From an uncultured Planktomarina sp. (GTDB lineage Bacteria > Pseudomonadota > Alphaproteobacteria > Rhodobacterales > Rhodobacteraceae): a stretch of 64,000 nucleotides of DNA. Where the stretch lies: positions 1-64,000 of the forward strand of contig CAJJBZ010000014.1 of assembly GCA_905182535.1 (NCBI GenBank). The letters run 5' to 3'. Positions within the stretch are counted from its first letter, which is position 1. Every line of letters begins with the position of its first letter. The notes beneath the pieces were generated by a model, which worked only from the letters and a program-made list of their open reading frames with translations, did no database searches and was not told the origin of the DNA. The translations under genes and the position numbers were made by a program. Shown piece by piece: positions 8,410-17,760 of this stretch.

Positions 8410-9327
8410 CTATTTATTTTCTTTTACAGCTAGATCGGCCATCTTCATGATAGCTTCACGTGAACTGGCAACTGCAATGAAACGAGCGTTGTGGCAAAAT
8501 AAAGCGCCTTTGACCCCACTGGCATCCTCTAGTGCGGCACCAGTCATTCCCGCCCAACCAGCAGGTAGGTCGGCGCGCTGCTCAAAGGTATCATTTGATA
8601 ACTTGATGCCGTTCAGCGTCCAATCATCGCCGCGCGGATTGACGACGAATAGTATATGTGCCGCATCTGCTTCATCCAGTGCAGAGCGGTAAGGCATGCC
8701 CATTGGTAATTCTAGAATAGGTGACGGGCCTGCTTTTACTACAGCCTCAAAAACGATGCTTTGCGCGCGGGCCCTCGCCGCAAGATTGCCGATTGCAGCC
8801 TCGATAAAGCTGCAGGCAATTGGTAAGGCTGCGAAAAACGCGTCATTATCAGCTGTTGGTGATGTATCATCAAATACAGGTTTTAAGCTTCCTAAGAGCG
8901 CGGGCAAAGTTAGGGTCGACAGTTGACCAGCAACTGATGGTTCAATCGCGCCATTGTCTAAAAGATCAATAGGTAGCACAAACTTTGAATCAAACTGTGT
9001 ATGAATTTCTTCGATATCGTCCAAGGGCACGTTTATCACAGTTAGATATGCGCGCCCATAATGCTTCCAAATCAAACCAAAAGAACTGAATGGCTGATCA
9101 TCTTCGCGTAGCGGGCTAGGCTGCTGGTGATGGTCAAAAACCTGCGCATCGGCATTATATTTGCCCCCCACATCATAGATGATCTTCTCGGCCGAGGGCA
9201 AAAGCCACTGGGGATCACGCGTCCGACTTAGTTCGGCCTGCGGAAAAAGGCGGGAAAGTATCACAGAAGACAGTAACTCGTCCGCATGAAAGCCACCAGA
9301 ATGAGTTATAAGATGAGTGATATTCAT
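8410..9327 (-). CDS. MYG1 family protein (UPF0160), DHH-like metal-dependent hydrolase
   Basis: A 305-residue full-length member of the MYG1 family. Family hallmarks are the N-terminal THSGGFHADE (residues 8-17), DVGG, and the FDHHQQ metal motif, followed by SSFGLIWKHYG. Eukaryotic MYG1 is a 3'-5' RNA exonuclease; the bacterial role is little known, so only metal-dependent phosphoesterase or exonuclease activity is inferred. It is a monocistronic gene, convergent with sitD and divergent from the ABC/AttH operon. The C-terminal part (PAGWAGM...GVKGALFCHNARFIA) is also typical of the family. Confidence 0.88.
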   Translation of the reverse strand: MNITHLITHSGGFHADELLSSVILSRLFPQAELSRTRDPQWLLPSAEKIIYDVGGKYNADAQVFDHHQQPSPLREDDQPFSSFGLIWKHYGRAYLTVINVPLDDIEEIHTQFDSKFVLPIDLLDNGAIEPSVAGQLSTLTLPALLGSLKPVFDDTSPTADNDAFFAALPIACSFIEAAIGNLAARARAQSIVFEAVVKAGPSPILELPMGMPYRSALDEADAAHILFVVNPRGDDWTLNGIKLSNDTFEQRADLPAGWAGMTGAALEDASGVKGALFCHNARFIAVASSREAIMKMADLAVKENK

Positions 9328-9525
9328 AGATGAGTTCCGTCAAGTCTATTAAATTACAATAGCAGCCTAAGCGGCCACTTGTGAATAATGTTATGGCACG
9401 CCTTCGTAGCAAATAAATACGAAATCAAAAGCCCTTTTTCTGTCTTCTTAAACATGCGAGCGGATGAGACCCAGAAACATCCAAATTCGTCTCGAATTGA
9501 AAGGCAAATATTATTCGCTGTAAAC

Positions 9526-9569
9526 CTGTCAAAAGTGAAGACGCAGTATATATTAGGCTGAGTAAGGAG
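9526..9569 (+). promoter_or_regulatory. Promoter and ribosome binding site of the lolD-like operon
   Basis: A -35-like CTGTCA (9526-9531) and a -10-like TATATT (9549-9554) are separated by 17 bases. AAGGAG (9564-9569) follows, six bases before the ATG at 9576. The spacing is near ideal for a sigma-70 promoter driving the ABC ATPase, permease, AttH and PNPOx genes. Confidence 0.5.
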
Positions 9570-9575
9570 TGAGCT

Positions 9576-10230
9576 ATGGTGCTGAGATTTGAAGAGGTTC
9601 GAAAATCCTTTCGCGATGGCGATAGTGTAGTGCCGGTTCTGCAGGACGTAAGCTTTGAATTAGAAGCAGGTCAGACACTGGCACTACGCGGTGAATCGGG
9701 CAGTGGGAAAAGTACACTTCTTCATATCGCCGGCGCATTAGAGGCCCCAGATGCAGGCCACGTGTGGGTATCCGGGCAGGACTTGACACGGCTTAACGAC
9801 AATCGCCGGGCTCGCCTGCGCCGAACAGACATCGCACTGGTTTTTCAACAATTTAATCTGATCCCATCCTTGAACGTTGAAGCGAATATATCGTTTCATG
9901 CGGCCCTTTCAGGGCATGTGGATTTGCTCCACATCGAACAGATTTCTGCAGCTTTGGGTTTGTTGGGTCAGATGAAAAAATACCCAGAAATTGTCTGGTG
10001 GCCAACAACAACGCGTGGCTATCGCGAGAGCGATTGCGGCCAAACCTAAGCTAATGCTGGCAGACGAACCAACAGGTAACCTTGATGAAGCAACGGCTCA
10101 GGACGTTCTGGAGCAGATGTTAAAGTTAGTTGTGCAGATGGGTACAGCACTGATGGTCGTGACCCATTCCCCAAACATTGCAGCCCGCATGGACCGTCAA
10201 TTGCATTTGCGAAGTGGTCAGTTGGCATGA
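9576..10230 (+). pseudogene. LolD/AttE-like ABC transporter ATPase, split by one frameshift
   Basis: The first frame (9576-10049) carries Walker A GESGSGKST and the Q-loop (VFQQFNL). The second (9991-10230) carries the signature [14 protein letters not shown], Walker [14 protein letters not shown] and the switch histidine (VVTHS). The frames join at the codons before LSGG. Deleting one base around AAA 9988-9990, or in the A6 run 9975-9980, restores an uninterrupted MacB/LolD-type ATPase of about 218 residues. All catalytic motifs are intact, so the break is recent, artefactual, or bypassed by slippage on the A6 run. It overlaps the FtsX-like permease by ATGA. Confidence 0.85.
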
Positions 10231-12596
10231 TCAGGTCGTGTCTTTCGGCGTTACTGTCGCATTGGCGCCGCAACCCGGTGCAATTATTCGCCTATATTGC
10301 AGGCCTTGCCTTAGCCACAGCACTCTGGTCCGGCGTGCAAGCAATCAATTCCGAGGCACGTGCAAGTTATCAAGCAGCGGCGGCAACGCTAGGTGAAGGG
10401 CAGAATGATCTGTTGTTCCCAAAGCATGGTGATCACATTCCACAGGAAACTTATGTTTTACTCAGGCGTTCAGGGTGGCTTGTCTCGCCCATCGTCAGTG
10501 GGCGTTTAAACGATGTGCGGCTAATCGGCATTGATCTGGTGACGTCCGCAACAGGGTTGGCTTCTGGAGGGGAGGCGTTAGAATCAACTTTTATTGGGTC
10601 TGATCGCTTGCTTGCAAATGAAGAGACAGCATTAAGACTTGGATCAAGTCTGGACATCACTGTGGATGCAAGCATTGCATCGGGGATAGCGATTGGGGAC
10701 ATCGGCTTTGTGCAACAACTGTTAGGGCGTGATTATTTATCTCACCTAGTGTTGTTGCCAGACCAACCCATTGGCCAACCAGCTCTGGATACGATTGCAC
10801 CTAATCTGCGGCTTCAATCTGCGCTGACGGCAACAAATGTTGCGGAGCTAACTAATAGTTTTCATTTAAACCTGACCGCCTTTGGTCTGCTCAGTTTTGC
10901 CGTTGGTCTGTTCATCGTGCATAGTACGATTGGTCTGGCGTTTGAGCAAAGGCGTGGCATGATCCGGACGCTTCGTTCGCTAGGTGTACCACTTCATACT
11001 CTAGTTATACTTATCACCATTGAAATGATGATGTTGGCAACTATTGGTGCTGGGTTCGGTATCGTTCTAGGTTATTTGATTGCCGCGTTTTTACTGCCAG
11101 ATGTAGCAGCTACCTTGCGTGGGCTTTACGGCGCACAAATTTCTGGCACGCTTGAGCTGCGGGCCTCTTGGTGGGTGTCTGGTTTGTTGCTTGGACTGGT
11201 AGGGACAGCCGCAGCCCTTTCAAGCCAGATCTGGCGAATTGCGGCAATGCCAATTTTGGTAAGTGTTAAGCCACGGGCATGGCTGGTCGCTACCACGTCA
11301 CGGTTTCGCTTACATTCTATCGCTGCGGCGGTTTTGCTATGCGCGACTGTTCCATTGGCTTTATTCTGCGATGGATTGCTGGCTGGTTTCGTATTGCTAG
11401 GATGTCTGTTGATTGGTGCGGCGCTTGCCCTACCAGCAATAACAGCTTACATTTTGACCCTGCTTCAAAAACATACGGTCGCACCGGTCTGGGCTTGGTT
11501 TTGGGCTGATACCAGACAACAATTGCCTGGTCTTAGCCTTGCACTCATGGCCCTATTGCTTGCAGTGTCAGCCAATATTGGTGTTTCAACAATGGTATCA
11601 AGTTTCCGGCTGACCTTCGTATCTTTTCTTGACCAACGCCTTGCGCCAGAGCTGTTCGTTGAGGTAAATTCTGCGGACCAAAGTGTCGCGTTAGAAACGT
11701 TTTTAGGCAGCCGCAAGATAGAAATTTTGCCACTCCTCACAACCCAAGTCACAATGCTTGAACAGACTGTTGCGCTGTATGGCGTGCGGGTTGGTCAAAC
11801 CTATCGGGATCATTGGGTTTTCTTGGATGAAACACCTGCCGCTTGGGACTTGGTTGAGACAAACAATGCTGTTGTAGTTAATGAACAACTGGCACGTCGC
11901 GCTGATCTCTGGGTTGGTGATTTGGTTCAAATCACCACTGATTTGGCATTACCGATTGCTGCTGTTGTGGGTGATTATGGTAATCCACAGGCCCAAATCA
12001 TCATGTCCGAGAACACTTTTCAGGGCCTGCACCCTGAGATACATCCGTTGCGCTTTGGCATACGCACCCAAGCCGCTGCTAAACTTCGGCTTCAAATAAT
12101 TGAGTTAGTTGGTATCGACGACAGTGCAATCATCGATCAAGCTGCTATCAAGGCATTATCACTGAACGTGTTTGAGCGAACGTTTGTCGTTACGTCAGCT
12201 CTAAATGTTCTAACGCTGGGCGTAGCCAGCTTTTCCATCCTAATGAGCCTTTTGACACTGGCAGATTTACGTGTGCCTCAGCTTGCACCCGTTTGGGCCT
12301 TGGGCCTAACCCGCCGACATTTAGGATGGCTAGAATTGTTGCGCTCCGTCATACTGGCCACGATCGTCTTCGTCTGTGCGTTACCATTGGGTCTTGCTCT
12401 TGCGTGGGTATTGCTAACAATTATCAACGTTGAGGCGTTTGGTTGGCAATTGCCAATATACCTATTTCCAGTCAATTATTTACAGTTGGGTGGCTACGCT
12501 TTGGTAGCAGCTTTCTTGGCAGCCACATGGCCTGCTGTTCGTCTAATAAGTACCTCAACATCTACTTTACTAGGGATATTTGCAAGTGAGCGTTAG
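10227..12596 (+). CDS. FtsX-like ABC transporter permease
   Basis: A 789-residue membrane protein with the duplicated FtsX/MacB permease arrangement: an N-terminal anchor ([17 protein letters not shown]), a periplasmic region, a first three-span block around residues 210-380, further spans, a second periplasmic domain, and a last three-span block at the C-terminus. Such single long permeases act with LolD/AttE-type ATPases to move lipids, lipoproteins or envelope compounds rather than to import solutes. It begins at ATG 10227 within the ATPase stop (ATGA) and overlaps the next gene by 11 bases. The substrate is unknown. Confidence 0.88.
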   Translation: MIRSCLSALLSHWRRNPVQLFAYIAGLALATALWSGVQAINSEARASYQAAAATLGEGQNDLLFPKHGDHIPQETYVLLRRSGWLVSPIVSGRLNDVRLIGIDLVTSATGLASGGEALESTFIGSDRLLANEETALRLGSSLDITVDASIASGIAIGDIGFVQQLLGRDYLSHLVLLPDQPIGQPALDTIAPNLRLQSALTATNVAELTNSFHLNLTAFGLLSFAVGLFIVHSTIGLAFEQRRGMIRTLRSLGVPLHTLVILITIEMMMLATIGAGFGIVLGYLIAAFLLPDVAATLRGLYGAQISGTLELRASWWVSGLLLGLVGTAAALSSQIWRIAAMPILVSVKPRAWLVATTSRFRLHSIAAAVLLCATVPLALFCDGLLAGFVLLGCLLIGAALALPAITAYILTLLQKHTVAPVWAWFWADTRQQLPGLSLALMALLLAVSANIGVSTMVSSFRLTFVSFLDQRLAPELFVEVNSADQSVALETFLGSRKIEILPLLTTQVTMLEQTVALYGVRVGQTYRDHWVFLDETPAAWDLVETNNAVVVNEQLARRADLWVGDLVQITTDLALPIAAVVGDYGNPQAQIIMSENTFQGLHPEIHPLRFGIRTQAAAKLRLQIIELVGIDDSAIIDQAAIKALSLNVFERTFVVTSALNVLTLGVASFSILMSLLTLADLRVPQLAPVWALGLTRRHLGWLELLRSVILATIVFVCALPLGLALAWVLLTIINVEAFGWQLPIYLFPVNYLQLGGYALVAAFLAATWPAVRLISTSTSTLLGIFASER

Positions 12597-13626
12597 ATTA
12601 CTAGTCTTTTTACTTCTCTGGCCCTTCGGCGTAATGGCGCAGGGTTTTTCAGGCCTTGGTGCTGGTGCCGAAGGGTTTGATAAGCCTGCGCCTAATTTAG
12701 TTTTCAACTTTCCTACCGATCACGGTGCGCATCCAAAATACCGGATTGAATGGTGGTACCTTACCGCAAACCTAAACGGTCCTGATGGGACATCTTATGG
12801 GTTGCAATGGACCCTTTTTAGAACAGCCTTTGCACCCGGTGAGGCGGAGGGCTGGCAGTCCCCACAAATCTGGTTTGCACACGCCGCCGTAACAACCCCA
12901 GACCTACACTTTGCCACTGAACGCTTTGCGCGGGGCGGCATTGGCCAGGCAGGGGTGGATATAAATCCGTTTAGGGCGTGGATCGACGAGTGGGCGCTTG
13001 ACGGCGTAGACCTTGACACTTTGACACTTACGGCAAATGGGTCTGACTTTGGCTATAATATGTCGCTTCAGGCGGAGGGGCCGCTGATCTTTCACGGGGA
13101 CAATGGGTACTCGATCAAGGCAGCAGGAGGCCAGGCAAGTTATTATTACTCCCAACCTTTCTTCCAGATTGAGGGAACTTTGAAGCTGCCTACTGGAGAT
13201 ATTGCAGTGACAGGTAGCGCGTGGCTTGATCACGAATGGTCGTCGCAGCCACTGTCAGACGATCAATCCGGCTGGGACTGGTTCTCATTATCATTATTGG
13301 GTGGCGCTAAGTTAATGGGGTTTCAGTTACGCCAGGTAGATGGATCACTCTACAATTCGGCCACTTGGATCGCGCCCGACGGGGCAACGACATCCTACGG
13401 TGATGGTAACTTCTCGGCCACCTCACTTCTCATCAGCGATGTCGCAGATCGAGAGCTGCCGACGCAATGGCGTATCAAGTTGCCAGACAGAGGGGTTGAT
13501 GTTGTCGTGACAGCCTTAAACCCTGATGCGTGGATGGGGCTTTCGATCCCATATTGGGAAGGCCCAGTAAAAGTATCAGGCAGCCACACAGGACAAGGAT
13601 ATTTAGAAATGACAGGTTATGAGTGA
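12586..13626 (+). CDS. AttH/CrtC-like secreted lipocalin-fold protein
   Basis: A 346-residue protein of the CrtC N-terminal/AttH family (two lipocalin-like domains). The start is placed at GTG 12586, nine bases after AGGGA; a TTG at 12580 is too close to it. A signal peptide ends at VMA-QG. Conserved features are HPKYRIEWWYLTANL, WFAHAAVT, an SAWLDHEWSSQPL block and WDWFSLSLLGG. Carotenoid hydratase CrtC shares the fold, but the operon with an ABC ATPase and FtsX-like permease matches the attEFGH-type arrangement. A periplasmic partner of the exporter is therefore more likely than carotenoid synthesis. Confidence 0.87.
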   Translation: MSVRLLVFLLLWPFGVMAQGFSGLGAGAEGFDKPAPNLVFNFPTDHGAHPKYRIEWWYLTANLNGPDGTSYGLQWTLFRTAFAPGEAEGWQSPQIWFAHAAVTTPDLHFATERFARGGIGQAGVDINPFRAWIDEWALDGVDLDTLTLTANGSDFGYNMSLQAEGPLIFHGDNGYSIKAAGGQASYYYSQPFFQIEGTLKLPTGDIAVTGSAWLDHEWSSQPLSDDQSGWDWFSLSLLGGAKLMGFQLRQVDGSLYNSATWIAPDGATTSYGDGNFSATSLLISDVADRELPTQWRIKLPDRGVDVVVTALNPDAWMGLSIPYWEGPVKVSGSHTGQGYLEMTGYE

Positions 13627-14173
13627 TCATAACAATCTAGAGACTTTTCTAGATGAGGCTTGGCGGCATTTAAATCGTGGCGCCGCAGATAGCCGTTCCC
13701 CCGCGCGGTACCCTACATTTGCAACAGTTTCACCTGAGGGAAAACCACAGGCGCGCACTGTGGCGTTGCGCAGGGCCTCCCGCCCCAATTCAATCCTTGA
13801 GGTACACACTGACATAGCGACTGATAAGGTAACCGCTCTTGAACACACCCCAATTGCTGCCTTTCACATCTGGCTGCCTCGTGCAGATCTACAAATTCGG
13901 CTAAGTGCTTCAGTTGCGATACTAACGGGTGATTGTGTTGATGCGCAGTGGGCGAAAGTGCCACCCCTCTCGCGGGTTTCTTACGGGACCTTACCTGTAC
14001 CAGGCCACCCCATTGTGGATGCATATGCCTACGAAAAACCCAGTGATCAAGACCGTTTCGCCGTGCTAAAGTGTACCGTGAAAGAAATTGATTTAGTGCA
14101 TCTTGGTAAACGTCATCGGCGCGCTTTATTTATTGCTGAAGATAATTGGGTTGGTAGGTGGCTGGCACCCTAA
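13619..14173 (+). CDS. Pyridoxamine 5'-phosphate oxidase-like FMN-binding protein
   Basis: A 184-residue split-barrel flavoprotein of the Alr4036/PNPOx-like family. Motifs include TVSPEGKPQARTVALRRA near the N-terminus (FMN-binding strands), HTDIATDKVTAL, and RLSASVAIL. The C-terminal end (HLGKRHRRALFIAED..WVGRWLAP) resembles the terminal R-x-x-F-x-x-x-x-W region of these proteins. It overlaps the AttH gene by eight bases and closes the operon. True PdxH makes pyridoxal phosphate; this shorter relative is more likely a flavin reductase or oxidase of unknown substrate. Confidence 0.85.
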   Translation: MSDHNNLETFLDEAWRHLNRGAADSRSPARYPTFATVSPEGKPQARTVALRRASRPNSILEVHTDIATDKVTALEHTPIAAFHIWLPRADLQIRLSASVAILTGDCVDAQWAKVPPLSRVSYGTLPVPGHPIVDAYAYEKPSDQDRFAVLKCTVKEIDLVHLGKRHRRALFIAEDNWVGRWLAP

Positions 14174-14185
14174 CCCAGCCACCTA
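14155..14185 (+). terminator. Strong hairpin at the end of the PNPOx gene
   Basis: A perfect 11-bp inverted repeat (TAGGTGGCTGG / CCAGCCACCTA) with a 9-base loop begins inside the last codons of the PNPOx gene and spans its stop. No T-tract follows, so it may stop transcription only partly or act as a 3' stabiliser. Confidence 0.55.
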
Positions 14186-14316
14186 ACTTAGGCTTGCCCG
14201 TGTACTCTTAAGACAGTCACAACTATTTAGTGTGTCTCTGCAAAGTAGGCTCAGAATATTAGTTTACATTCGTTTTCCCAAAAAATATCAAACAAAAAAA
14301 TTATAGGAACACTAAA

Positions 14317-15384
14317 ATGAAGTATACTATTAATACTAAACAGAAGGTTCTTGTGACAGGCGCTACAGGATTTGTAGCTGGTTGGATAATAAAACAATTA
14401 GTAGAAGCAGGAGTATGTGTCCATGCTGCGGTGCGTGATCCTGACAGCGAAGCGAAAGTATCGCACTTAAAACAGTTATCTCAAAAAGGCCCAGGTTCTG
14501 TAGTGCTCTTTAAGGCTGACCTTACTGAAGCTGGTAGTTACGACAAAGCAATGAAGGGATGTGCCACAGTATTCCATACCGCATCACCATTTATATTGAA
14601 GTTTAATGATGCCCAGAAAGATTTAATCGAGCCAGCACTTTCTGGTACTGAAAATGTGCTTTCGAGTGTAAACGCTACTAAATCTGTAAAGCGGGTCGTT
14701 TTGACCAGTTCAATCGGAGCTATCGGTGGCGATACAATTGAATGCGAGAACACCCCAAATGGCAAATTCGATGAACATAATTGGAACACCACATCATCTG
14801 CAATACACCAACCTTATTTTTACTCAAAGACCCTTGCAGAGCGTGCAGCATGGAAGATCGCAGAGGATCAAGATAAATGGACTTTAGTCGTTATAAACCC
14901 TGCACTTGTAATCGGGCCGACCCTTTCGGGTAAATCTACGTCTGGAACTCATGACATACTTCGCCAATTGGGCGACGGCAAAATGAAAGCTGGTGCTCCG
15001 CCTTTTGAATTTGGGATGGTAGATGTACGAGATGTTGCCAATGCGCATATTCGTGCGGCATACATTAAGAAAGCAGCAGGGCGGCATATGGTGTTTAACG
15101 AAGCCCAATCGCTACTCGAGTTAGCCAGCTTATTAAAACAAAAATATGGGGCGACTTACCCCCTTCCCAGTAAAGAGTTGCCTAAATGGCTATTGTGGCT
15201 AGTTGGGCCAATCGTGGATAAAACCTTTTCTCGTAAAGTGATATCATTAAATATGGGTCACAAATGGGTTGGTGATAACTCCAAGAGTATTGAGAAGCTT
15301 GGTATCAATTATGGCTCATTAAAAGCATCAGCCGAAGATATGTTTCAGCAGATGATTGATGAGGGAGAGTTTCATAAAAAATAG
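14317..15384 (+). CDS. NAD(P)-dependent extended SDR reductase (dihydroflavonol-4-reductase-like)
   Basis: A 355-residue extended short-chain dehydrogenase related to dihydroflavonol reductase and aldehyde reductase. The cofactor motif TGATGFVAGW lies at residues 15-24, the active-site pair is Y-x-x-x-K in YFYSKTLAE, and TSSIGAIGG provides the catalytic Ser. Arg after HAAV (HAAVRD) suggests NADPH preference. AGGAA lies nine bases before the ATG. It probably reduces a ketone or aldehyde to an alcohol; the substrate is unknown. The gene is single, lower in GC than the operon before it, and followed by a terminator. Confidence 0.85.
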   Translation: MKYTINTKQKVLVTGATGFVAGWIIKQLVEAGVCVHAAVRDPDSEAKVSHLKQLSQKGPGSVVLFKADLTEAGSYDKAMKGCATVFHTASPFILKFNDAQKDLIEPALSGTENVLSSVNATKSVKRVVLTSSIGAIGGDTIECENTPNGKFDEHNWNTTSSAIHQPYFYSKTLAERAAWKIAEDQDKWTLVVINPALVIGPTLSGKSTSGTHDILRQLGDGKMKAGAPPFEFGMVDVRDVANAHIRAAYIKKAAGRHMVFNEAQSLLELASLLKQKYGATYPLPSKELPKWLLWLVGPIVDKTFSRKVISLNMGHKWVGDNSKSIEKLGINYGSLKASAEDMFQQMIDEGEFHKK

Positions 15385-15480
15385 AACTTAATTCTAACTA
15401 TCTCAATAAGACAATATCTTAGTTGGATAGCTTGGATCTTGAAATGTTCATGGAGTTCCAATCCATGGTTCCCTAAAGCT

Positions 15481-15508
15481 TGGCCAGCCCCATAAAAAGG
15501 GTTGGCCA
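15481..15508 (+). terminator. Terminator of the SDR reductase gene
   Basis: A ten-base-pair stem, TGGCCAGCCC with GGGTTGGCCA (one G-T pair), closes an 8-base loop and is followed by CTTTATG. It lies about 97 bases after the SDR stop codon. Confidence 0.55.
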
Positions 15509-15719
15509 CTTTATGAAGCACTGTAGTTTGCTTAGGCCTACCCACTGAGGAAGCTATACCAAAATTTCTTTTATCAATAATCTGAAAAGTGTTCTGGCCC
15601 TTTACGCCCCAGTCCAAGACCTGATCAATGCACCAAAAGCCAGGCTGAAGCCCAGTTTAGATCTTTTTCTGTCATCAAAAAATTTATTTATCTTAAACTA
15701 TGCTGGAAATAAAACAGAA

Positions 15720-15748
15720 AGGCTTCCTCTGGGAGAGAAAGGAAGCCT
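15720..15748 (-). terminator. Hairpin with T-rich exit on the minus strand
   Basis: A 9-bp perfect stem AGGCTTCCT/AGGAAGCCT has an 11-base loop. Read on the minus strand the stem is followed by TTCTGTTTTATT, so it could terminate transcripts of the amino acid importer operon, whose last stop codon is about 390 bases upstream on that strand. Confidence 0.5.
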
Positions 15749-15873
15749 CAAGTATTATACTGCTCTGCCTGACGATGTTTTGTCTCGTCTTGACACTAAC
15801 ATATGACAGTTTGATAAAGTTTAGGCTTTTTTAATAATATAAATATTGATTTATATCAATTATTTACTTTAAA

Positions 15874-15895
15874 AATACCTAAAAATTTAGGTATT
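15874..15895. repeat. AT-rich perfect palindrome
   Basis: AATACCTAAA and TTTAGGTATT form a 10-bp perfect inverted repeat around a 2-base centre. The near-zero loop suits a protein-binding dyad better than an RNA hairpin. No gene starts nearby, so its role is unknown. Confidence 0.4.
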
Positions 15896-16140
15896 AGCTT
15901 CCCACATATACCATAATCCATGGCCTATGCGGGGCAGCTATATTCAGGTCAGACCCCAAGCAATATTATGTTTTGATTGGTACAGGAAGCCACAATATGG
16001 GCCACCAGATTTAGTTTTATTTAAAACTAAAGTGAAAGATCTATTACTTCTCGTAATCGGTACTTAAGCATCTAGGGAAAACTACAATATAAAACGACCA
16101 AAAAGTACACTGGTCTATCACCCACCACATTCTAGGTTCA

Positions 16141-16962
16141 TTATGTCGATAGGTCCAAGGTCAATAATGCACTAAAATTCAACTTGGAGCTGGCCCCTTT
16201 CGAGATAACCATAAAACAATTTAATTCCTTAAGACTGTATGTGCAAGGTTCCTGTGTTCGGGCGACCTTTGGCTTATTAAACAGCTCCTCTGGGGGGCCC
16301 TGCTCCACAATCATGCCGCCATCAATAAAACATACACGATCGGCTACCTCACGAGCAAAACCCATCTCATGAGTGGCCAGAAGCATAGTCATACCCTCAG
16401 CGCGTAGTTCGCGTAAAACGTCTAGCACCTCACCCACAAGTTCTGGATCAAGGGCTGAAGTAATTTCGTCAAACAGCATTATCTCTGGACGCATTACAAG
16501 TGCGCGGATAACCGCAACTCGTTGCTGTTGCCCACCTGACAATTGATCAGGATATTTATCCTTATGCTGAGCCAGACCAAACCGTGCAAACTCTTCCTCA
16601 GCCCTTAAACGTAGCCCTTGAACTTCCTCATTCAGTACTCGGCGCGGCGCCAGTAGCACGTTATCCATAGCGGTCATGTGCGGAAATAGATTAAACGACT
16701 GGAATACAATGCCAATACGTCGTCGAATGGGGCCTAAGTCTAGGCCCGGCGCAGAAATATCCAATTCATCTAGCCAGACATTACCATCGTCAACCGGCTC
16801 AAGCTGATTAATGCATCGCAATAGTGTCGATTTTCCGGAGCCAGACGCACCAATCAGGCAAATCATTTCACCCTCAGCAACATCTAAATCTATGCCCCGT
16901 AGGATAGCTTGTTTGCCAAATGATTTTTTTACGCCACAAAGGCTTAACTTAGCTTCTGGCAT
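16141..16962 (-). CDS. Polar amino acid ABC transporter ATP-binding protein
   Basis: A GlnQ/HisP-type ATPase with Walker [10 protein letters not shown], signature LSGGQQQR, Walker [13 protein letters not shown] (Glu-Ile rather than Glu-Pro) and switch LATHEMG. The last approximately 35 residues after RTQ do not look like the family. A neighbouring frame gives a normal short tail ending at a TAA on the complement of 16229-16231, so a one-base loss around 16247-16252 has probably replaced the C-terminus. The catalytic core is untouched. It overlaps the permease gene upstream by 14 bases and is the last gene of a binding protein-permease-ATPase operon. Confidence 0.88.
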   Translation of the reverse strand: MPEAKLSLCGVKKSFGKQAILRGIDLDVAEGEMICLIGASGSGKSTLLRCINQLEPVDDGNVWLDELDISAPGLDLGPIRRRIGIVFQSFNLFPHMTAMDNVLLAPRRVLNEEVQGLRLRAEEEFARFGLAQHKDKYPDQLSGGQQQRVAVIRALVMRPEIMLFDEITSALDPELVGEVLDVLRELRAEGMTMLLATHEMGFAREVADRVCFIDGGMIVEQGPPEELFNKPKVARTQEPCTYSLKELNCFMVISKGASSKLNFSALLTLDLST

Positions 16963-17758
16963 TACGATCTCTATTCATAAGATAATCAGCATACCGAGTG
17001 GCCGGCACAGTCACGCACAAAAAAATTAATGCAGCAGCTACATATGGAGTAAAGTTTGCTAGCAGGCTTTTAAAAATGCCAGCTTGGCGTAAAATTTCAA
17101 CAGGACCAATAAAGCTCAGCAATGCAACGTCCTTTTGTAAGGCTACGAGCATGTTCATATTAGCAGGGATGACGCGGCGAATAGCTTGGGGCAAAATAAC
17201 ATAACGCATAGTATCACGTTCAGATAGGCCTAGGCATATGGCTGCTGCACGTTGGCTAGCATGAATGCTCTCAATGCCACCGCGCAAAACTTCAGCGATA
17301 TATGCCGAATAGGTCAGGACCAGAGCGACAGTGCCCCAAATATAGGGGCTGTTCCATGGACGTGGGAGGCCCAGGCCAGGAACACCAAAGCCAACCAAGT
17401 AGATTACCAAAACCACAGGGACGCCACGAAAAATATCAACGTAAGCTGCCCCAAATATCCGCAGTGGAAACAATGCTGGGGAGCGGACTGCACGGGCTAG
17501 AGCAATGGCCAGGCCAAGAGCAAATATTAGCGGCACTGACCATGCAAATATAGCTACATCCCAAAGAAAGGCTTTCAGCAATTTTGGCAATGTCTTGGCA
17601 AAAACCTCCCCGTTAAAAAAACTAGTTTTAACGCCCTCCCACCCTGGCGCCAACGGCACAAGCAACACAATACTAAGTACAACAATTGCAGTGCTCACGC
17701 CAGCCACCACCATAGATCTTTGGCGTAACCTAGCTTCGTATTTTAGACGTTTGTTCAC
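16949..17758 (-). CDS. Polar amino acid ABC transporter permease (HisM/GlnP type)
   Basis: A membrane subunit of the His/Glu/Gln/Arg/opine family. Conserved motifs include [33 protein letters not shown] and the EAA-type coupling loop [27 protein letters not shown] segment before [19 protein letters not shown]. The start is set at GTG 17758, directly after the stop of the binding protein; an upstream TTG would overlap that gene. No second permease is present, so it would work as a homodimer. Confidence 0.87.
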   Translation of the reverse strand: MNKRLKYEARLRQRSMVVAGVSTAIVVLSIVLLVPLAPGWEGVKTSFFNGEVFAKTLPKLLKAFLWDVAIFAWSVPLIFALGLAIALARAVRSPALFPLRIFGAAYVDIFRGVPVVLVIYLVGFGVPGLGLPRPWNSPYIWGTVALVLTYSAYIAEVLRGGIESIHASQRAAAICLGLSERDTMRYVILPQAIRRVIPANMNMLVALQKDVALLSFIGPVEILRQAGIFKSLLANFTPYVAAALIFLCVTVPATRYADYLMNRDRNARS

Positions 17759-17760
17759 TG

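Larger units (their letters stand above)
15385..16140. other. Intergenic region with three palindromes
   Basis: No protein gene was recognised; frames here are short and without conserved motifs. The region holds a terminator for the upstream SDR gene (15481-15508), a hairpin suited to the minus strand (15720-15748) and an AT-rich palindrome (15874-15895), and is otherwise AT-rich. Confidence 0.45.

Noticed and set aside
9975..9980. Programmed frameshift on an A6 run in the lolD-like ATPase
   Set aside because: No conserved stimulatory stem or internal ribosome binding site was found, and comparable breaks occur in other genes without such runs, so a common cause is simpler.
12580..12585. 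TTG start for the AttH-like gene
   Set aside because: Only three bases after AGGGA; the GTG at 12586 has proper spacing and gives a clean signal peptide.
15372..15617. 81-residue minus-strand frame after the SDR gene
   Set aside because: It covers the terminator hairpin and has no family features.
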